Assembly: GCA_016718385.1 (NCBI GenBank) | Contig: JADKDK010000008.1 | Location: forward strand, 310,001-374,000 | Source of the DNA: Gammaproteobacteria bacterium | GTDB taxonomy: Bacteria; Pseudomonadota; Gammaproteobacteria; Pseudomonadales; UBA5518 | Length of the DNA: 64,000 bases | Reading direction: 5' to 3' | Shown: piece by piece, positions 8,924 to 18,164 of the stretch | How the letters are laid out: each line of letters opens with the position of its first letter | Position numbering within the stretch: position 1 is the stretch's first letter | The notes under the pieces: model-generated | Seen by the model: the letters and a program-made list of their open reading frames with translations, nothing else | Database searches by the model: none | Told to the model about the DNA's origin: nothing | Program-made: the position numbers and the translations under genes

Positions 8924-10669
8924 CTACAAGGTCAGGGACGCTGCCGCGGACGTGGCTGGGAAGAACGTGCGCTGAATCTTGTCCAGCAGATCCATGAAAG
9001 GCAGCGGGCGCGAGAAGAAGTAGCCCTGCACCTGGTCACAGGCGTGATCGCGCAGGAAGTCGACCTGTTCCCCGGTTTCCGCGCCCTCTGCGATCACCTT
9101 CAGCCCGAGATTGTGCGCGAGACTGATCATCGCCTTCACGATCGTCGCGTCGTCGTGCGTCGTGATCACGTTCTTCACGAAGCTGCGGTCGATCTTCAGC
9201 GCGCCGATCGGCAGGCGCTGGATGTGCGCGAACGAGGAGTAGCCGGTGCCGAAATCGTCGAGCGAGAACGTCGGCCCGAGCTCGCGGATGAGCTGCATGC
9301 AGCGCTCGATGTCCTCGACGCTGGACATGATCGCGGTCTCGGTCAGCTCGAATTCGAGGCGCCGCGCATCGATGCCGGCCGCATCGATGATGTTGCCTAC
9401 CGTCTGCGCGAACTTCTCGTCGGCGAACTGCTTGAACGACAGGTTCACGGCGATGTGGATCGGATCGACGTTGCGCGCGTCCATCGCGCGCATGTCCGCG
9501 CAGGCCTGGTGGATCACCCAGTAGCCCAGCGGCACGATCAGCCCCACTTCCTCGGCGAGCGGAATGAAGTCCGCGGGCGAGACGATGCCGCGCACCGGAT
9601 GGTTCCAGCGCAGCAGCGCTTCGACGCCGGCCACCTGCTCGCCGTCGAGCGCGATGCGCGGCTGATAGTACAGCTCGAACTCGCCGCGGCGCAGCGCGCG
9701 CCGCAGGTCGGCCTCGAGGTACATCTGGTTCATCGCCTCGACGTTCATCTTCTCGGTGTAGAAGCGGTAGGCACTGCCGCGCAGGCCCTTGGCCTGGTAC
9801 ATCGCCATGTCGGCGTGCTTGAGCAGCGAGTCGACGTCCTCGCCGGCCTCGGGGAAGACCGCGATGCCGATGCTGGCCCCCACGAAGACCTGCTGTCCGC
9901 CCAGCATCACCGGGCGCGAGATCACGTCGATGGCCTTGCGCGCCACGTTGACGATATCCGAGGTGGTGTCCACGTCCTCGAGGATCACGGTGAACTCGTC
10001 GCCGCCGATGCGCGCCACGGAATCGCTCCTGCGCATGCAGTGACTGAGTCGCTCCGCGACGGTGCGGATCAGCTCGTCGCCGGCCTCGTGCCCCAGGGTG
10101 TCGTTGACCTGCTTGAAGCCGTCGAGATCGATGAAGAACAGCGCCACCGTCTGCTGTCCGCGGCGGGCGCGCTCGAGGACGCGGCTCAGGCGATCGCGGA
10201 ACAGGATGCGGTTGGGTACGTTGGTGAGCGGGTCGTAGTGCGCCAGGCGCGCCAGTTTCGCCTCGGCGATCTTGCGTTCCATCGCATAGCGCAGCGTGCG
10301 CTCGAGCACCTGGGAGTCGATGCGCCCCTTGAGCAGATAATCGGAGGCGCCGCTGCGTATGGCCTCGCGATCGATGTTGCGGTCCATCTCGGCGGTCATC
10401 ACGATGATCGGGACGGGGCAGTTCATCTGCACCGCCTTGGCCAGGATCGCCTGCCCCGCAGCAGGGTCGCTCTGGTAGTCGAGCAGGACCACGTCATGCA
10501 GGTCGGAGAAAATCGCCTCGATCGCGTGCTCGGTCTGCCAGCACCAGGTGAGTTCGTAGGCGTCGTGACCCAGGGAGCTCAGCAGCTGACCGATGAGCGT
10601 GTACTCGCCGCGATCTCGATCGATCAGCAGCACGCGTACGGGTTTTTCGCCGAAAGAACCAAAATCCAT
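8924..10669 (-). CDS. Response regulator with GGDEF and EAL domains (c-di-GMP turnover)
   Basis: A 581-residue protein from the ATG at 10669; an in-frame ATG at 10729 would add 20 residues without domain character. Residues ~8-125 are a receiver domain with VLLIDRD and the phospho-acceptor aspartate in VVLLDYQSD. Residues ~150-320 are a GGDEF domain with an intact IGGDEF motif (~222) and an RRSD inhibitory site five residues before it. Residues ~335-575 are an EAL domain with VEALLRW (~347), NLSFKQF, ELTETAIM, DDFGTGYSS and the ExE-type AEGAET segment. Both catalytic halves look intact, so it could make and break cyclic di-GMP under phosphorylation control. No sensor kinase gene is adjacent. 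Confidence 0.93.
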   Translation of the reverse strand: MDFGSFGEKPVRVLLIDRDRGEYTLIGQLLSSLGHDAYELTWCWQTEHAIEAIFSDLHDVVLLDYQSDPAAGQAILAKAVQMNCPVPIIVMTAEMDRNIDREAIRSGASDYLLKGRIDSQVLERTLRYAMERKIAEAKLARLAHYDPLTNVPNRILFRDRLSRVLERARRGQQTVALFFIDLDGFKQVNDTLGHEAGDELIRTVAERLSHCMRRSDSVARIGGDEFTVILEDVDTTSDIVNVARKAIDVISRPVMLGGQQVFVGASIGIAVFPEAGEDVDSLLKHADMAMYQAKGLRGSAYRFYTEKMNVEAMNQMYLEADLRRALRRGEFELYYQPRIALDGEQVAGVEALLRWNHPVRGIVSPADFIPLAEEVGLIVPLGYWVIHQACADMRAMDARNVDPIHIAVNLSFKQFADEKFAQTVGNIIDAAGIDARRLEFELTETAIMSSVEDIERCMQLIRELGPTFSLDDFGTGYSSFAHIQRLPIGALKIDRSFVKNVITTHDDATIVKAMISLAHNLGLKVIAEGAETGEQVDFLRDHACDQVQGYFFSRPLPFMDLLDKIQRTFFPATSAAASLTL

Positions 10670-10878
10670 GTACTCGCCGCACCCATATGCCGGCCTGCCC
10701 GTCAATAACGGAACCGTGCCGTGCGTCACAAATTCTCATCCGTGAGCGCTATTTATAGGCGAATGTTGAGAAAATTTCTAATGGGAACGGGATTATTTGC
10801 GCCAGGAGCCACGCGGAGGGTCGGAAACCGCGGAGGCCGGCTGCTAGCCAGCCCCCGCTCAGGCGGATCGGGAGGGCT

Positions 10879-11304
10879 TTACTGGCTGCCGGCGACCATG
10901 TGCTGGACGGCCAGCTTGATCTCCTCGTCGGAGCAGGCCATGCAGGTGCCCTTGGGCGGCATGCCGCGGATGCCGTTGATGGCGTTGCTGACCAGCGTTT
11001 CCTCGCCCTGCGCGATACGGGCCGTCCAGTCCGCCGCCACGCCCAGCTTCGGCGCGCCGGCCGCGCCCGTGCCGTGACAGGCAACACAGGCCGTGCCGTA
11101 GACATCGGCACCGCTGCGCGGGCCGCTGGCGACGGCAGCCACGGGGGCGGCGCAATCGCTCTTGCCCTGGATGCACACCTCGCCGACCGGCTTGATGCGG
11201 TCGATGATCTGCTGCTCCTGCTCGGTCACCGCGAACGACAGCATCGCGCCAGTCACGGTGAAAACTCCGACGGCAGCAACCCACACTTGGCGCTTGATGG
11301 ACAC
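10879..11304 (-). CDS. Periplasmic c-type cytochrome, c5-like (single heme)
   Basis: The likely start is the GTG at 11304 (VSIKRQVWVAAVGVF), preceded by AGAGG. The frame extends upstream to an ATG at 11352, but that would place 16 extra residues before the signal peptide. The hydrophobic N-terminus is a signal peptide. One heme-binding CVACH motif is followed by GAPKLG and, near the end, MPPKGTCMACSDEE, the axial methionine and extra cysteine pair typical of cytochrome c5. Length is about 141 residues. It carries periplasmic electrons; the partner oxidase is unknown, but a second c5-like gene occurs at 51826-52128. An extra cysteine pair (CIQGKSDC) lies before the heme domain. Confidence 0.88.
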   Translation of the reverse strand: MSIKRQVWVAAVGVFTVTGAMLSFAVTEQEQQIIDRIKPVGEVCIQGKSDCAAPVAAVASGPRSGADVYGTACVACHGTGAAGAPKLGVAADWTARIAQGEETLVSNAINGIRGMPPKGTCMACSDEEIKLAVQHMVAGSQ

Positions 11305-11484
11305 TAGGGCAAACCTCTTCGCTGTGGCATGGGAAAAGCAGTGCGCCGGCACGCCGCCGGCCCCGTTGAACGCGCGGGATTATAGCCATATGCCCCGACA
11401 GCGGAAACTGCGGCACCGGTCATATGCCACTTTTGATGATGGACGCCCCCCGGAGCCCGCGGTTATGATGCCGTCGCTCCGTAG

Positions 11485-11502
11485 GTCCGGCTTCAGCCGG
11501 AC
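11485..11502. repeat. REP-like palindrome, type 1
   Basis: GTCCGGCTTCAGCCGGAC is an 8-bp perfect inverted repeat around a TC loop. The same core, with flanking CGTAG and CAAG, recurs at 22807, 30666 (inverted), 34578 (inverted) and 41776. Confidence 0.8.
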
Positions 11503-11553
11503 AAGTGTTCAACCGCTCTTGTTCGGCTGATGCCGAACCCACGTGGAAGCGCA

Positions 11554-12014
11554 GCAGGCGAGTGGCCGGACCCGAGGCCGCAGGCCGAGGGGAGCGCAGC
11601 GGGCCGCCAGGCCTGCCGGGTGATCCCGGCGATGCGCTGATCGAGATGACAGAGTTTTGCGCCCGTAGCTCAGCTGGGTGAGCACGGGAACCGCCGACGC
11701 ATCGCGTCGGCCCGTGCGAACGCCACGAGCCTGCAGGCGAGTGGCCGGACCCGAGGCATCAGGCCGAGGGGAGCGCAGCAGGCCGCCAGGCCTGCCGGTT
11801 GAACCCGGCGATGCGCTGATCGAGATGACAGAGTTTGCGCCCGTAGCTCAGCTGGGTGAGCACGGGAACCGCCGACGCATCGCGTCGGCCCGTGCGAACG
11901 CCACGAGCCTGCAGGCGAGTGGCCGGACCCGAGGCCTCAGGCCGAGGGGAGCGCAGCAGGCCGCCAGGCCTGCCGGTTGAACCCGGCGATGCGCTGATCG
12001 AGATGACAGAGTTT
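11554..12014. repeat. 178-bp tandem repeat with embedded 5' tRNA pieces (2.6 copies)
   Basis: Two full units (11659-11836, 11837-12014) and the 3' part of an earlier unit (11554-11658) are nearly identical. Each full unit opens with about 27 bases matching the acceptor 5' strand and D-arm of the tRNA-Arg that starts exactly 178 bases later at 12015. Each then carries a strong hairpin (CACGGG...CCCGTG enclosing CCGACGC/GCGTCGG) and a GC-rich spacer. The pieces lack an anticodon arm and cannot be functional tRNAs. Open frames through the array exist only because of base composition and are not counted as genes. Confidence 0.88.
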
Positions 12015-12091
<77 letters not shown>

Positions 12092-12233
12092 TATTCGGCA
12101 CGCACGCATCCTTTCAATCGAGCAGCTGCTGCCACCCCCGGTTATGCATCCGGCGTTTTCTTCAACTCCTGCTGTTACACTCCCGACGTCCGGGAAATCC
12201 CGGGGTGACAAACAACAAACGGGGAGTGTTGCC

Positions 12234-12656
12234 ATGAGCATGATCAAGGAATTCAAGGAGTTCGCCGTCAAGGGGAATGTGGTGGACATGGCCGTCGGCA
12301 TCATCATCGGTGGCGCCTTCGGGACCATCGTCCAGAGCCTTGTAAAAGACGTACTGATGCCGCCGATCGGCCTGCTGCTGGGCGGGGTGGATTTCTCCGG
12401 CCTGTTCGTGGTGCTGAAAGGCGAAGGCGAGTTCAGGAGCATCGCCGACGCCGCTTCGGCCGGCGCGGTCACCATCAACTACGGCGTATTCATCAACAAC
12501 ATCATCAGCTTCCTCATCGTCGCCTTCGCGGTGTTCCTGCTGATCAAGGGCATCAACAAGCTCAAGCGCGAGGAGCAGGCGGCACCCGCGGAGCCGCCGC
12601 CCACCCCTGAAGACGTGCTGCTGCTGCGCGAGATCCGCGACAGCCTGAAGAAGTAA
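12234..12656 (+). CDS. mscL: Large-conductance mechanosensitive channel MscL
   Basis: A 140-residue protein, the usual family length. It begins MSMIKEFKEFAVKGNVVDMAVGIIIGGAFG, the family's amphipathic N-terminal helix and first membrane helix. A second membrane helix covers ~75-100 (INYGVFINNIISFLIVAFAVFLLI), and a charged C-terminal helical bundle (LLLREIRDSLKK) ends it. It is a homopentameric inner-membrane pore that opens under membrane tension to release solutes on osmotic downshock. The start has GGGGAG eight bases upstream. It is a single-gene unit with its own terminator hairpin at 12668-12694. Confidence 0.97.
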   Translation: MSMIKEFKEFAVKGNVVDMAVGIIIGGAFGTIVQSLVKDVLMPPIGLLLGGVDFSGLFVVLKGEGEFRSIADAASAGAVTINYGVFINNIISFLIVAFAVFLLIKGINKLKREEQAAPAEPPPTPEDVLLLREIRDSLKK

Positions 12657-12667
12657 GGCAACCCCTG

Positions 12668-12694
12668 AAGAACCCGGCACCAAGCCGGGTTCTT
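12668..12694 (+). terminator. Rho-independent terminator of mscL
   Basis: The arms AAGAACCCGGC and GCCGGGTTCTT are perfectly complementary with a 5-base loop, 12 bases after the mscL stop, followed by CGCTTT. It may also serve the convergent gene ending at 12751. Confidence 0.8.
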
Positions 12695-12750
12695 CGCTTT
12701 CGGCAGGACCAGATCCCGTTGCCCGGCGCACGGGCCCGCCACATCGGCGC

Positions 12751-13287
12751 CTATTTCGCGCGCGACGGCAGCCTGATCGAATCGCCCGCGACCATGAACA
12801 CCCCGCGACCGCGGTGGTGCAGCGTGCGCGGGTCTTTCACGGCCGGGTCGATCCAGGCCTTCACGACCTCCAGCACGAAGAAGTTGTACCGATTCACCAG
12901 GCGCGTATCGACCACTCGGCACTCCAGGTTCGCCCAGCACTCGGCCACCAGCGGCGACCCGACCAGTTTCGCGGGCACCGCCGTCAGCGCGCAGGTCGCG
13001 AACTTGTCCACGCGGCGCCCCGAACTGTTGCCGCACGCCACCACCTTCGCCGCGAGCTCCGCGGCCGGGATGTTGAGCACGCACTCGCGCGTGGCCTTCA
13101 GCGCCGCAAAGCTGAAGTCGCGAGCGCTGACCACGCAGCCGACCAGCGGCGGCTCGAAGTCCATCATCGTATGCCACGACATCGCCATCACGTTGGCGCG
13201 GCCCTTGTGGCGGGTGGATACAAGAAGGACGGGGCCGGGTTCGAGCAGGCCGTAGACCTTGTCGAGCGGCAGGGAGTGCTTCCTCAT
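12751..13287 (-). CDS. Flavin reductase-like FMN-binding protein (DIM6/NTAB family)
   Basis: A 178-residue protein with the split-barrel flavin reductase-like domain over most of its length: GPVLLVSTRHKGRANVMAMSW near the start, PPLVGCVVSARDFSFAALKATRECVLNIP in the middle, and NYFVLEV-type strands (NRYNFFVLEVVKAW) later. Such proteins bind FMN and often supply reduced flavin to oxygenases, but many have unknown electron acceptors. The gene stands alone, convergent with mscL. The length is at the short end of the family, with no second domain. The precise reaction is not predictable. Confidence 0.85.
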   Translation of the reverse strand: MRKHSLPLDKVYGLLEPGPVLLVSTRHKGRANVMAMSWHTMMDFEPPLVGCVVSARDFSFAALKATRECVLNIPAAELAAKVVACGNSSGRRVDKFATCALTAVPAKLVGSPLVAECWANLECRVVDTRLVNRYNFFVLEVVKAWIDPAVKDPRTLHHRGRGVFMVAGDSIRLPSRAK

Positions 13288-13571
13288 GGTCTGTTCACAG
13301 TTGGCTACACGTGCCGCCAGGCCAAGGCGAGCCCTCGATACCCGGTTCTACTTACTCATCGTAAGGCCTCGGCCGCGCGGGCGGAATATGCGGATTGCGG
13401 GATTGGCGGCGGGCGATTGCGGGGCCGAGTCGCGCCAGCGCCCGCCCGCCAGATCGGCGCGCGCTGGCCCCATCGGCGCCCCATTTGGGGCTGCAGCCAT
13501 GATTTCTACTGGCTGATCCGGAACTTATCTATTACTCTTCATGTGATCGGCGAACATTGGAGAGTATCGGC

Positions 13572-14453
13572 ATGAAGCGCGGGAAAAGTACGTCCATGGC
13601 CCTGCTGGCAGGGCTCGTGTACAGCCTGCTCGCCGGCGCCGCGGCTCTCGCCGAACAACGTGCGCTCGACCCGCACCGCCTGCAGCTGCAATCGACCAAC
13701 GCCGTGGTATTCGACGCGCGCACCGGTCAGATCCTCTACGCGAAGAACGCCGAGGCCACCGCACCGATCGCCTCGATCACCAAGCTGATGACCGCGATGG
13801 TGGTGCTCGACGCCAAGCTGCCGATGGAGGAGATGCTGACCATCTCGAAGGAAGACGTCGATCGGCTGAAGGGAACCTACTCGCGGCTGCAGATAGGTAC
13901 CCGGCAGTCGCGCAAGGAAATGCTGCGCCTGGCGCTGATGTCGTCCGAGAACCGCGCCGCCTCGGCGCTGGGCCGCCACTACCCGGGTGGGCGCGCCGCC
14001 TTCGTCGCGCAGATGAACCGCAAGGCCGCCGCGCTGCGCATGAGCCACACCCACTTCGACGACACCACCGGGCTGTCGAGCCGCAACCTCTCCTCGGCCG
14101 GCGACCTGGTGAAGATGACGCAGGCCGCCAGCCAGTACGCGCTGATCCGCGAGTTCACGACCACCCCGGAGCGCACGGTGAGTTTTCCGCAGCCGCGCTA
14201 TTCGCTCGGCTTCGTGAACACCAATCGCCTGGTGCGCGCGGGGTCCTGGGACATCGAGCTGAGCAAGACCGGATACACCAACGAAGCCGGCCGCTGCCTG
14301 GTCATGAAGACCCGCGTCGGCGACCGCCCGATGGTGATGGTGCTGCTGAACTCGCAGGGCAAGCTCACGCCCGTGGGTGACGCCACCCGCATCAAGCAGT
14401 GGCTCGAGACCAGCAATTACCTCGCCCTCGCCCGCCGCACCACGTCCGCCTGA
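13572..14453 (+). CDS. D-alanyl-D-alanine endopeptidase (PBP7-like, peptidase S11)
   Basis: I set the start at the ATG at 13572, because GGAGAG lies ten bases upstream; this gives 293 residues. An N-terminal signal peptide (MALLAGLVYSLLAGAAALAEQ) exports it. The three active-site motifs of low-molecular-mass penicillin-binding proteins are intact: SITK at ~68-71 (Ser68 nucleophile), SEN at ~125-127 and KTG at ~232-234. There is no C-terminal PBP5 beta domain or amphipathic anchor, so it resembles PbpG, which cleaves DD-crosslinks in peptidoglycan. It is a single gene, convergent with the exporter operon; the shared gap holds a REP-like hairpin. Confidence 0.92.
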   Translation: MKRGKSTSMALLAGLVYSLLAGAAALAEQRALDPHRLQLQSTNAVVFDARTGQILYAKNAEATAPIASITKLMTAMVVLDAKLPMEEMLTISKEDVDRLKGTYSRLQIGTRQSRKEMLRLALMSSENRAASALGRHYPGGRAAFVAQMNRKAAALRMSHTHFDDTTGLSSRNLSSAGDLVKMTQAASQYALIREFTTTPERTVSFPQPRYSLGFVNTNRLVRAGSWDIELSKTGYTNEAGRCLVMKTRVGDRPMVMVLLNSQGKLTPVGDATRIKQWLETSNYLALARRTTSA

Positions 14454-14467
14454 GCCTCGCCACGTGG

Positions 14468-14485
14468 GTCCGCATTCATGCGGAC
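14468..14485. repeat. REP-like palindrome, type 2
   Basis: GTCCGCATTCATGCGGAC is an 8-bp inverted repeat around a 2-base loop, between two convergent genes where it may act as a terminator. The same core occurs at 41798 and, with one mismatch, at 41828. Confidence 0.75.
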
Positions 14486-14492
14486 ACGGGGC

Positions 14493-16241
14493 TCACACCG
14501 AGAGATCCACCGGCGATTCCATGCGCTGGAGCTCCCACAGCCGGCGGTAGAGGCCGCCGCGCGCGATCAGCTGCGCATGGGAGCCTCGCTCCTCGATGTG
14601 GCCACGCGCGAGCACCACGATCTCGTCGACTTCGCGCAGCGTCGAGAGGCGGTGCGCGATCACCACCATCGACACCTTGCCCCTGAGTGCATGCAGCGCC
14701 TGCTGCAGCAGTTCCTCGGTCGCGCTGTCGATGCTCGCCGTGGCCTCGTCGAGGATCAGTATCGCGGGATCGCGCAGCAGCGCGCGGGCCAGTATCACCT
14801 GCTGACGCTGGCCGGCGGACAGCGCTGCGCCCCGCTCGCCCACCGGTGTCTGCAATCCGAGCTCCAGGCTGGCGAGGAAGGGACCGAGGCCGGCGCGCCG
14901 GGCAACCTCCAGGATCCGCGCCCCCCCGGCACCCAGCCCGAAGTCGATGTTCTCCGCGATCGTGCCCGCGAGCAGGAAGGGATCCTGCGGCACATAGCCC
15001 ACCAGCCGCCCGAAAGTGCCGTCGTCGATGTCGGCGAGCGGCACTCCGCCCAGCGTGATCGTGCCCGCAGCGGGTGCGTGGAAACGCAGGAGCAGCCCGG
15101 CAATCGTGCTCTTGCCGCTGCCGGTCGCCCCCACCAGCGCCAGCGACCGCCCGGGCGCGATGTCGAAGCCGATGTCACGCAGCACCGCCGGCCCCTCGTC
15201 GTAGGCGAAGCCGAGACCCTCGGCGCGCAGCCGCGTGTCCGCCGGTAGCGGCCCCTGCAGCCGTGGCGCGCGCGCATCGCTGCGCTCGCTCAGCTCGAAC
15301 ACCCGCGCGCCCGAGACCATCGCGCTCTGGAACATGCTGAGCCGGTGCGTGACATCGATCACCGGCTCGGCAAGCCGCCCGAGGTAGTTCACGAACACGT
15401 AGATCACGCCGATCTCGATGCCGCCCCGCATCGCCTCGGTGCCGGACCACAGCACCAGCGCGGCCATGCTGCACGCCATGAGCACGTCCGCCAGCGGGCG
15501 CAGCATCATCGCGTCGAGCCGCAACGAGGCCATGCGCGCGCGGTAGTGCGTGCTGCACAGCTCGCCGAAGCGCGCGTCGAAGCGCCCGGCCTGGCGCGTG
15601 AGCTGGATGGCGCGCACGCCGCCGATCGACTCCGACAGCGCCGCGTTGATCGCCGCCAGCGCCTGGCGCACCGCGCGAAAGCGCGCGCCGCTCACGCGCT
15701 GGTAGGCCCACATCACTGCCAGCGCGGCCGGCAGGAAGGCGAGACAGGGAATCGCCAGGCGCCAGTCGAGCAGCAGCATCGCGATCGCCATGCCGATCAC
15801 GCGCGCGCTGTTGGCAACCACCACGCCCAGCACGTTGACGTAGAAATCCTTGACCGCCTCGGTGTCGTTGGTGAGCCGCGACACCACCGCGCCCACCGGA
15901 GTGCGGTCGAACCAGGCCACCGGGAGACGCAGCGCCGTGGCGAAGGCGCGCTCGCGCAGGCTCGCGACCGCGGCGAGCGCGATGCGCGCCAGCTGCACGC
16001 CCTGCGCATAGCCCGCCGCCGCAGCGATCAGCTGCAGCACGACGTAGGCGCCCGCCAGTCCCAGCACCGTCGCGAGCGGGTACGAACCCGTCTGCACGTG
16101 CTCGTCGATGAACACCTTGATCAGCAGCGGACCGCCCACCTCGGCCGCGGCCGCGACCAGCACCAGCACGGCGGCAATCGCGAACGCGCGCCGATCGCGC
16201 GTGGCCAGCGCGAGCAGTCGCGCCAGGGTGCCCTTGCTCAT
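14493..16241 (-). CDS. mdlB: ABC exporter half, MdlB-like
   Basis: The start is the ATG at 16241 (MSKGTLARLLALATRD), which overlaps the stop of the upstream half-transporter in an ATGA junction, implying translational coupling. The longer frame to 16541 is read through that neighbour. The 582-residue product has six membrane helices in residues ~15-300 and an ATPase domain at ~340-575 with Walker A GATGSGKST, signature LSAGQRQQ, and Walker B ILILDEATASID with the catalytic glutamate. Together with the upstream half it forms a heterodimeric multidrug/lipid-type exporter like MdlAB/SmdAB. Its signature has A where the partner has G (LSGGQ). The substrate is unknown. Confidence 0.88.
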   Translation of the reverse strand: MSKGTLARLLALATRDRRAFAIAAVLVLVAAAAEVGGPLLIKVFIDEHVQTGSYPLATVLGLAGAYVVLQLIAAAAGYAQGVQLARIALAAVASLRERAFATALRLPVAWFDRTPVGAVVSRLTNDTEAVKDFYVNVLGVVVANSARVIGMAIAMLLLDWRLAIPCLAFLPAALAVMWAYQRVSGARFRAVRQALAAINAALSESIGGVRAIQLTRQAGRFDARFGELCSTHYRARMASLRLDAMMLRPLADVLMACSMAALVLWSGTEAMRGGIEIGVIYVFVNYLGRLAEPVIDVTHRLSMFQSAMVSGARVFELSERSDARAPRLQGPLPADTRLRAEGLGFAYDEGPAVLRDIGFDIAPGRSLALVGATGSGKSTIAGLLLRFHAPAAGTITLGGVPLADIDDGTFGRLVGYVPQDPFLLAGTIAENIDFGLGAGGARILEVARRAGLGPFLASLELGLQTPVGERGAALSAGQRQQVILARALLRDPAILILDEATASIDSATEELLQQALHALRGKVSMVVIAHRLSTLREVDEIVVLARGHIEERGSHAQLIARGGLYRRLWELQRMESPVDLSV

Positions 16242-17983
16242 GCGCGCTGCTCCACGGTGGCCGCCAGCTGCTGGTAACGCCAGGTCTGCGCGTACCAGCC
16301 ACCGGCCGCGAGCAGCGCGGCGTGGGTGCCGCGCTCGGCGACGCACCCCTCGCGCAGTACCAGGATCTCCTCGGCCGACTGCAGCGCCGATAGCCGATGG
16401 CTGACGACGATGCGGCTCAGATGACGCGTATGGCGTTCGAGCTCGCCGAGAATGCGGTGCTCGGTTTCGGCGTCCACCGCCGACAGCGCGTCGTCGAGCA
16501 GCAGGATCCTCGCCTCGCCGAGCAGCGCGCGCGCCAGGCACAATCGCTGGCGCTGCCCGCCCGAGAGCGTGACCCCGCGCTCGCCCACCTCGGTGGCCAG
16601 CCCCGCGGGCAGCTGCGCGAGGTCGCGATCCAGCGCCGCCATGCGCACCGCGGCCATGACTGCGGCGTCGTCCGCCTCGGGCCGCGACAGCACCAGGTTC
16701 TCGCGCAGCGTGTCGGAGAACAGCATCGATTCCTGCATCACCAGTGACACGGCCTCGCGCAGCGCGTCCAGCCGGTACGCCGCGAGCTCGCGCCCGCCCA
16801 GGCGGATGCGCACGCCCGGAGCCTCGTAGAAGCGCGCGAGCAGCGCGAGCAGCGTGGACTTGCCCGAGCCGGTCGGGCCGACGATGCCGAGGGTGCGTCC
16901 CGGCGCCAGCGTGAATGCGAGATCCGCCAGCGCGGGCTGCGTGCGGCCCGGATAACTGAAGGACTGGATCTTCACCTCGAGGCGGTGATCATCGACCACG
17001 GCGAGGGTGCCGCTGTCGGGCACCGCCGAGGGCGTGCACAGGAACGCCTGGATGCGCTCCCAGGCAGCCTTGCCACGCTGCACCAGGTTCGCCACCCAGC
17101 CGAAGGCGAACATCGGCCACACCAGTTGCCCCAGGTACAGGCTGAAGGTGGTGAGCTCACCGATCGTGAGCCGTCCCAGGCTGATCAGCCAGGCACCGCC
17201 GCCGATGCTGATCAGGAAGGAGGCGCCCACGGTGAGGTAGATGATCGGGTCATAGCGCGAATCGACGCGCGCCACGCGCAGGTTCGCCTCGGTCGCCTCG
17301 TCCGAGGCGCGCGCCAGCAGGGCCTCGGCATGCGCCTCGGCGCCCAGCCCGCGCAGCGCGCGCAGCCCGGCCACGCTCTCCTGGGTCACCGCGTTCAGCC
17401 GGCTGAAGGCGCCCTGCGCCACGTCGAAGCGCTGGTGAAGTTGCTGTCCCAGTCGCCACATCGCCCAGCTCATCAGAGGCCACGGCGCCAGCGCCATCAG
17501 GGTCAGCCAGCCGCTCAGCGTGAACACCATCACCCCGAGCACCAGCACGCCGGTCATGACGCCATCGAAAACCGAGAGCACCGCCTCGCCCGCGGTCATC
17601 TCCACGGCCTGCACGTCGTTGGTCGCGCGCGCCATCAGGTCACCGGCGGGAAAGGCACCGAGCGCCGCCGGCGACAGCCCGAGCAGGTGAGCGTGGATCT
17701 GCCGGCGCAGTGCGCGGCCGAGCGAGTACGACGCCCCGTAGAGGATCTGGCGCCACAGGAAGCGCAGCACGTAGATGCCCAGCGCAGTGGCCACGATCGC
17801 GCCGGCGTAAAGCCACAGCCCGCGCGCGTCCAGCGTCTGCGCGTGGATGCCATCGACGACGCGGCCCACGATCGCCGGCGGCAGCAGGCCGAGCAACGCG
17901 ACCGCGGTCAGCATCAGACCCGCCACCGCATAACGGCGCCAATGCGCGCGGAAGAAGCCGCGCAGTTCCCAGAATATGTTCAT
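16238..17983 (-). CDS. mdlA: ABC exporter half, MdlA-like
   Basis: The start is the ATG at 17983 (MNIFWELRGFFRAHWRRYAVAG), which closely resembles the N-terminus of MdlA; upstream residues in the open frame to 18397 are antisense to the sigma-factor gene. The 581-residue product has six membrane helices, then an ATPase domain with GPTGSGKST, LSGGQRQRL, and ILLLDDALSAVD. That last motif has aspartate where the catalytic glutamate is expected, the degenerate-site pattern of heterodimeric exporters, in which only the other site hydrolyses ATP efficiently. It is the first gene of a two-gene operon with the MdlB-like half and is divergent from the sigma-factor operon across about 180 bp. Confidence 0.88.
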   Translation of the reverse strand: MNIFWELRGFFRAHWRRYAVAGLMLTAVALLGLLPPAIVGRVVDGIHAQTLDARGLWLYAGAIVATALGIYVLRFLWRQILYGASYSLGRALRRQIHAHLLGLSPAALGAFPAGDLMARATNDVQAVEMTAGEAVLSVFDGVMTGVLVLGVMVFTLSGWLTLMALAPWPLMSWAMWRLGQQLHQRFDVAQGAFSRLNAVTQESVAGLRALRGLGAEAHAEALLARASDEATEANLRVARVDSRYDPIIYLTVGASFLISIGGGAWLISLGRLTIGELTTFSLYLGQLVWPMFAFGWVANLVQRGKAAWERIQAFLCTPSAVPDSGTLAVVDDHRLEVKIQSFSYPGRTQPALADLAFTLAPGRTLGIVGPTGSGKSTLLALLARFYEAPGVRIRLGGRELAAYRLDALREAVSLVMQESMLFSDTLRENLVLSRPEADDAAVMAAVRMAALDRDLAQLPAGLATEVGERGVTLSGGQRQRLCLARALLGEARILLLDDALSAVDAETEHRILGELERHTRHLSRIVVSHRLSALQSAEEILVLREGCVAERGTHAALLAAGGWYAQTWRYQQLAATVEQRA

Positions 17984-18164
17984 GTCCGCACGATACCCGA
18001 TCGCATCGGGGCGAAGGAAAGCTCGGCGCGTGTCCGTCAAAGAATGCACACGAATGGCCTGCGCCCGGTTGGCGCGGTGGCCCGGCAACGGGGACTTTGC
18101 GAACATGACGGCGCACCAGCACTTGCGCCCGGCACCGGCATCGGCCGGCGGCGAGGGCAACGCT

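Noticed and set aside
9044..10708. Long plus-strand frame antisense to the GGDEF/EAL gene
   Set aside because: High-GC shadow with no recognisable motif; the minus strand has complete domains.
11554..12014. CRISPR array at the tandem repeats
   Set aside because: The repeat unit is 178 bp with no spacer variation, and no cas genes are nearby.
16985..18160. Plus-strand N-terminal extension fused to the protein after the sigma factor (728 residues)
   Set aside because: The first ~580 codons are antisense to the ABC exporter and pass through the sigma gene in another frame; the real start is 18740.
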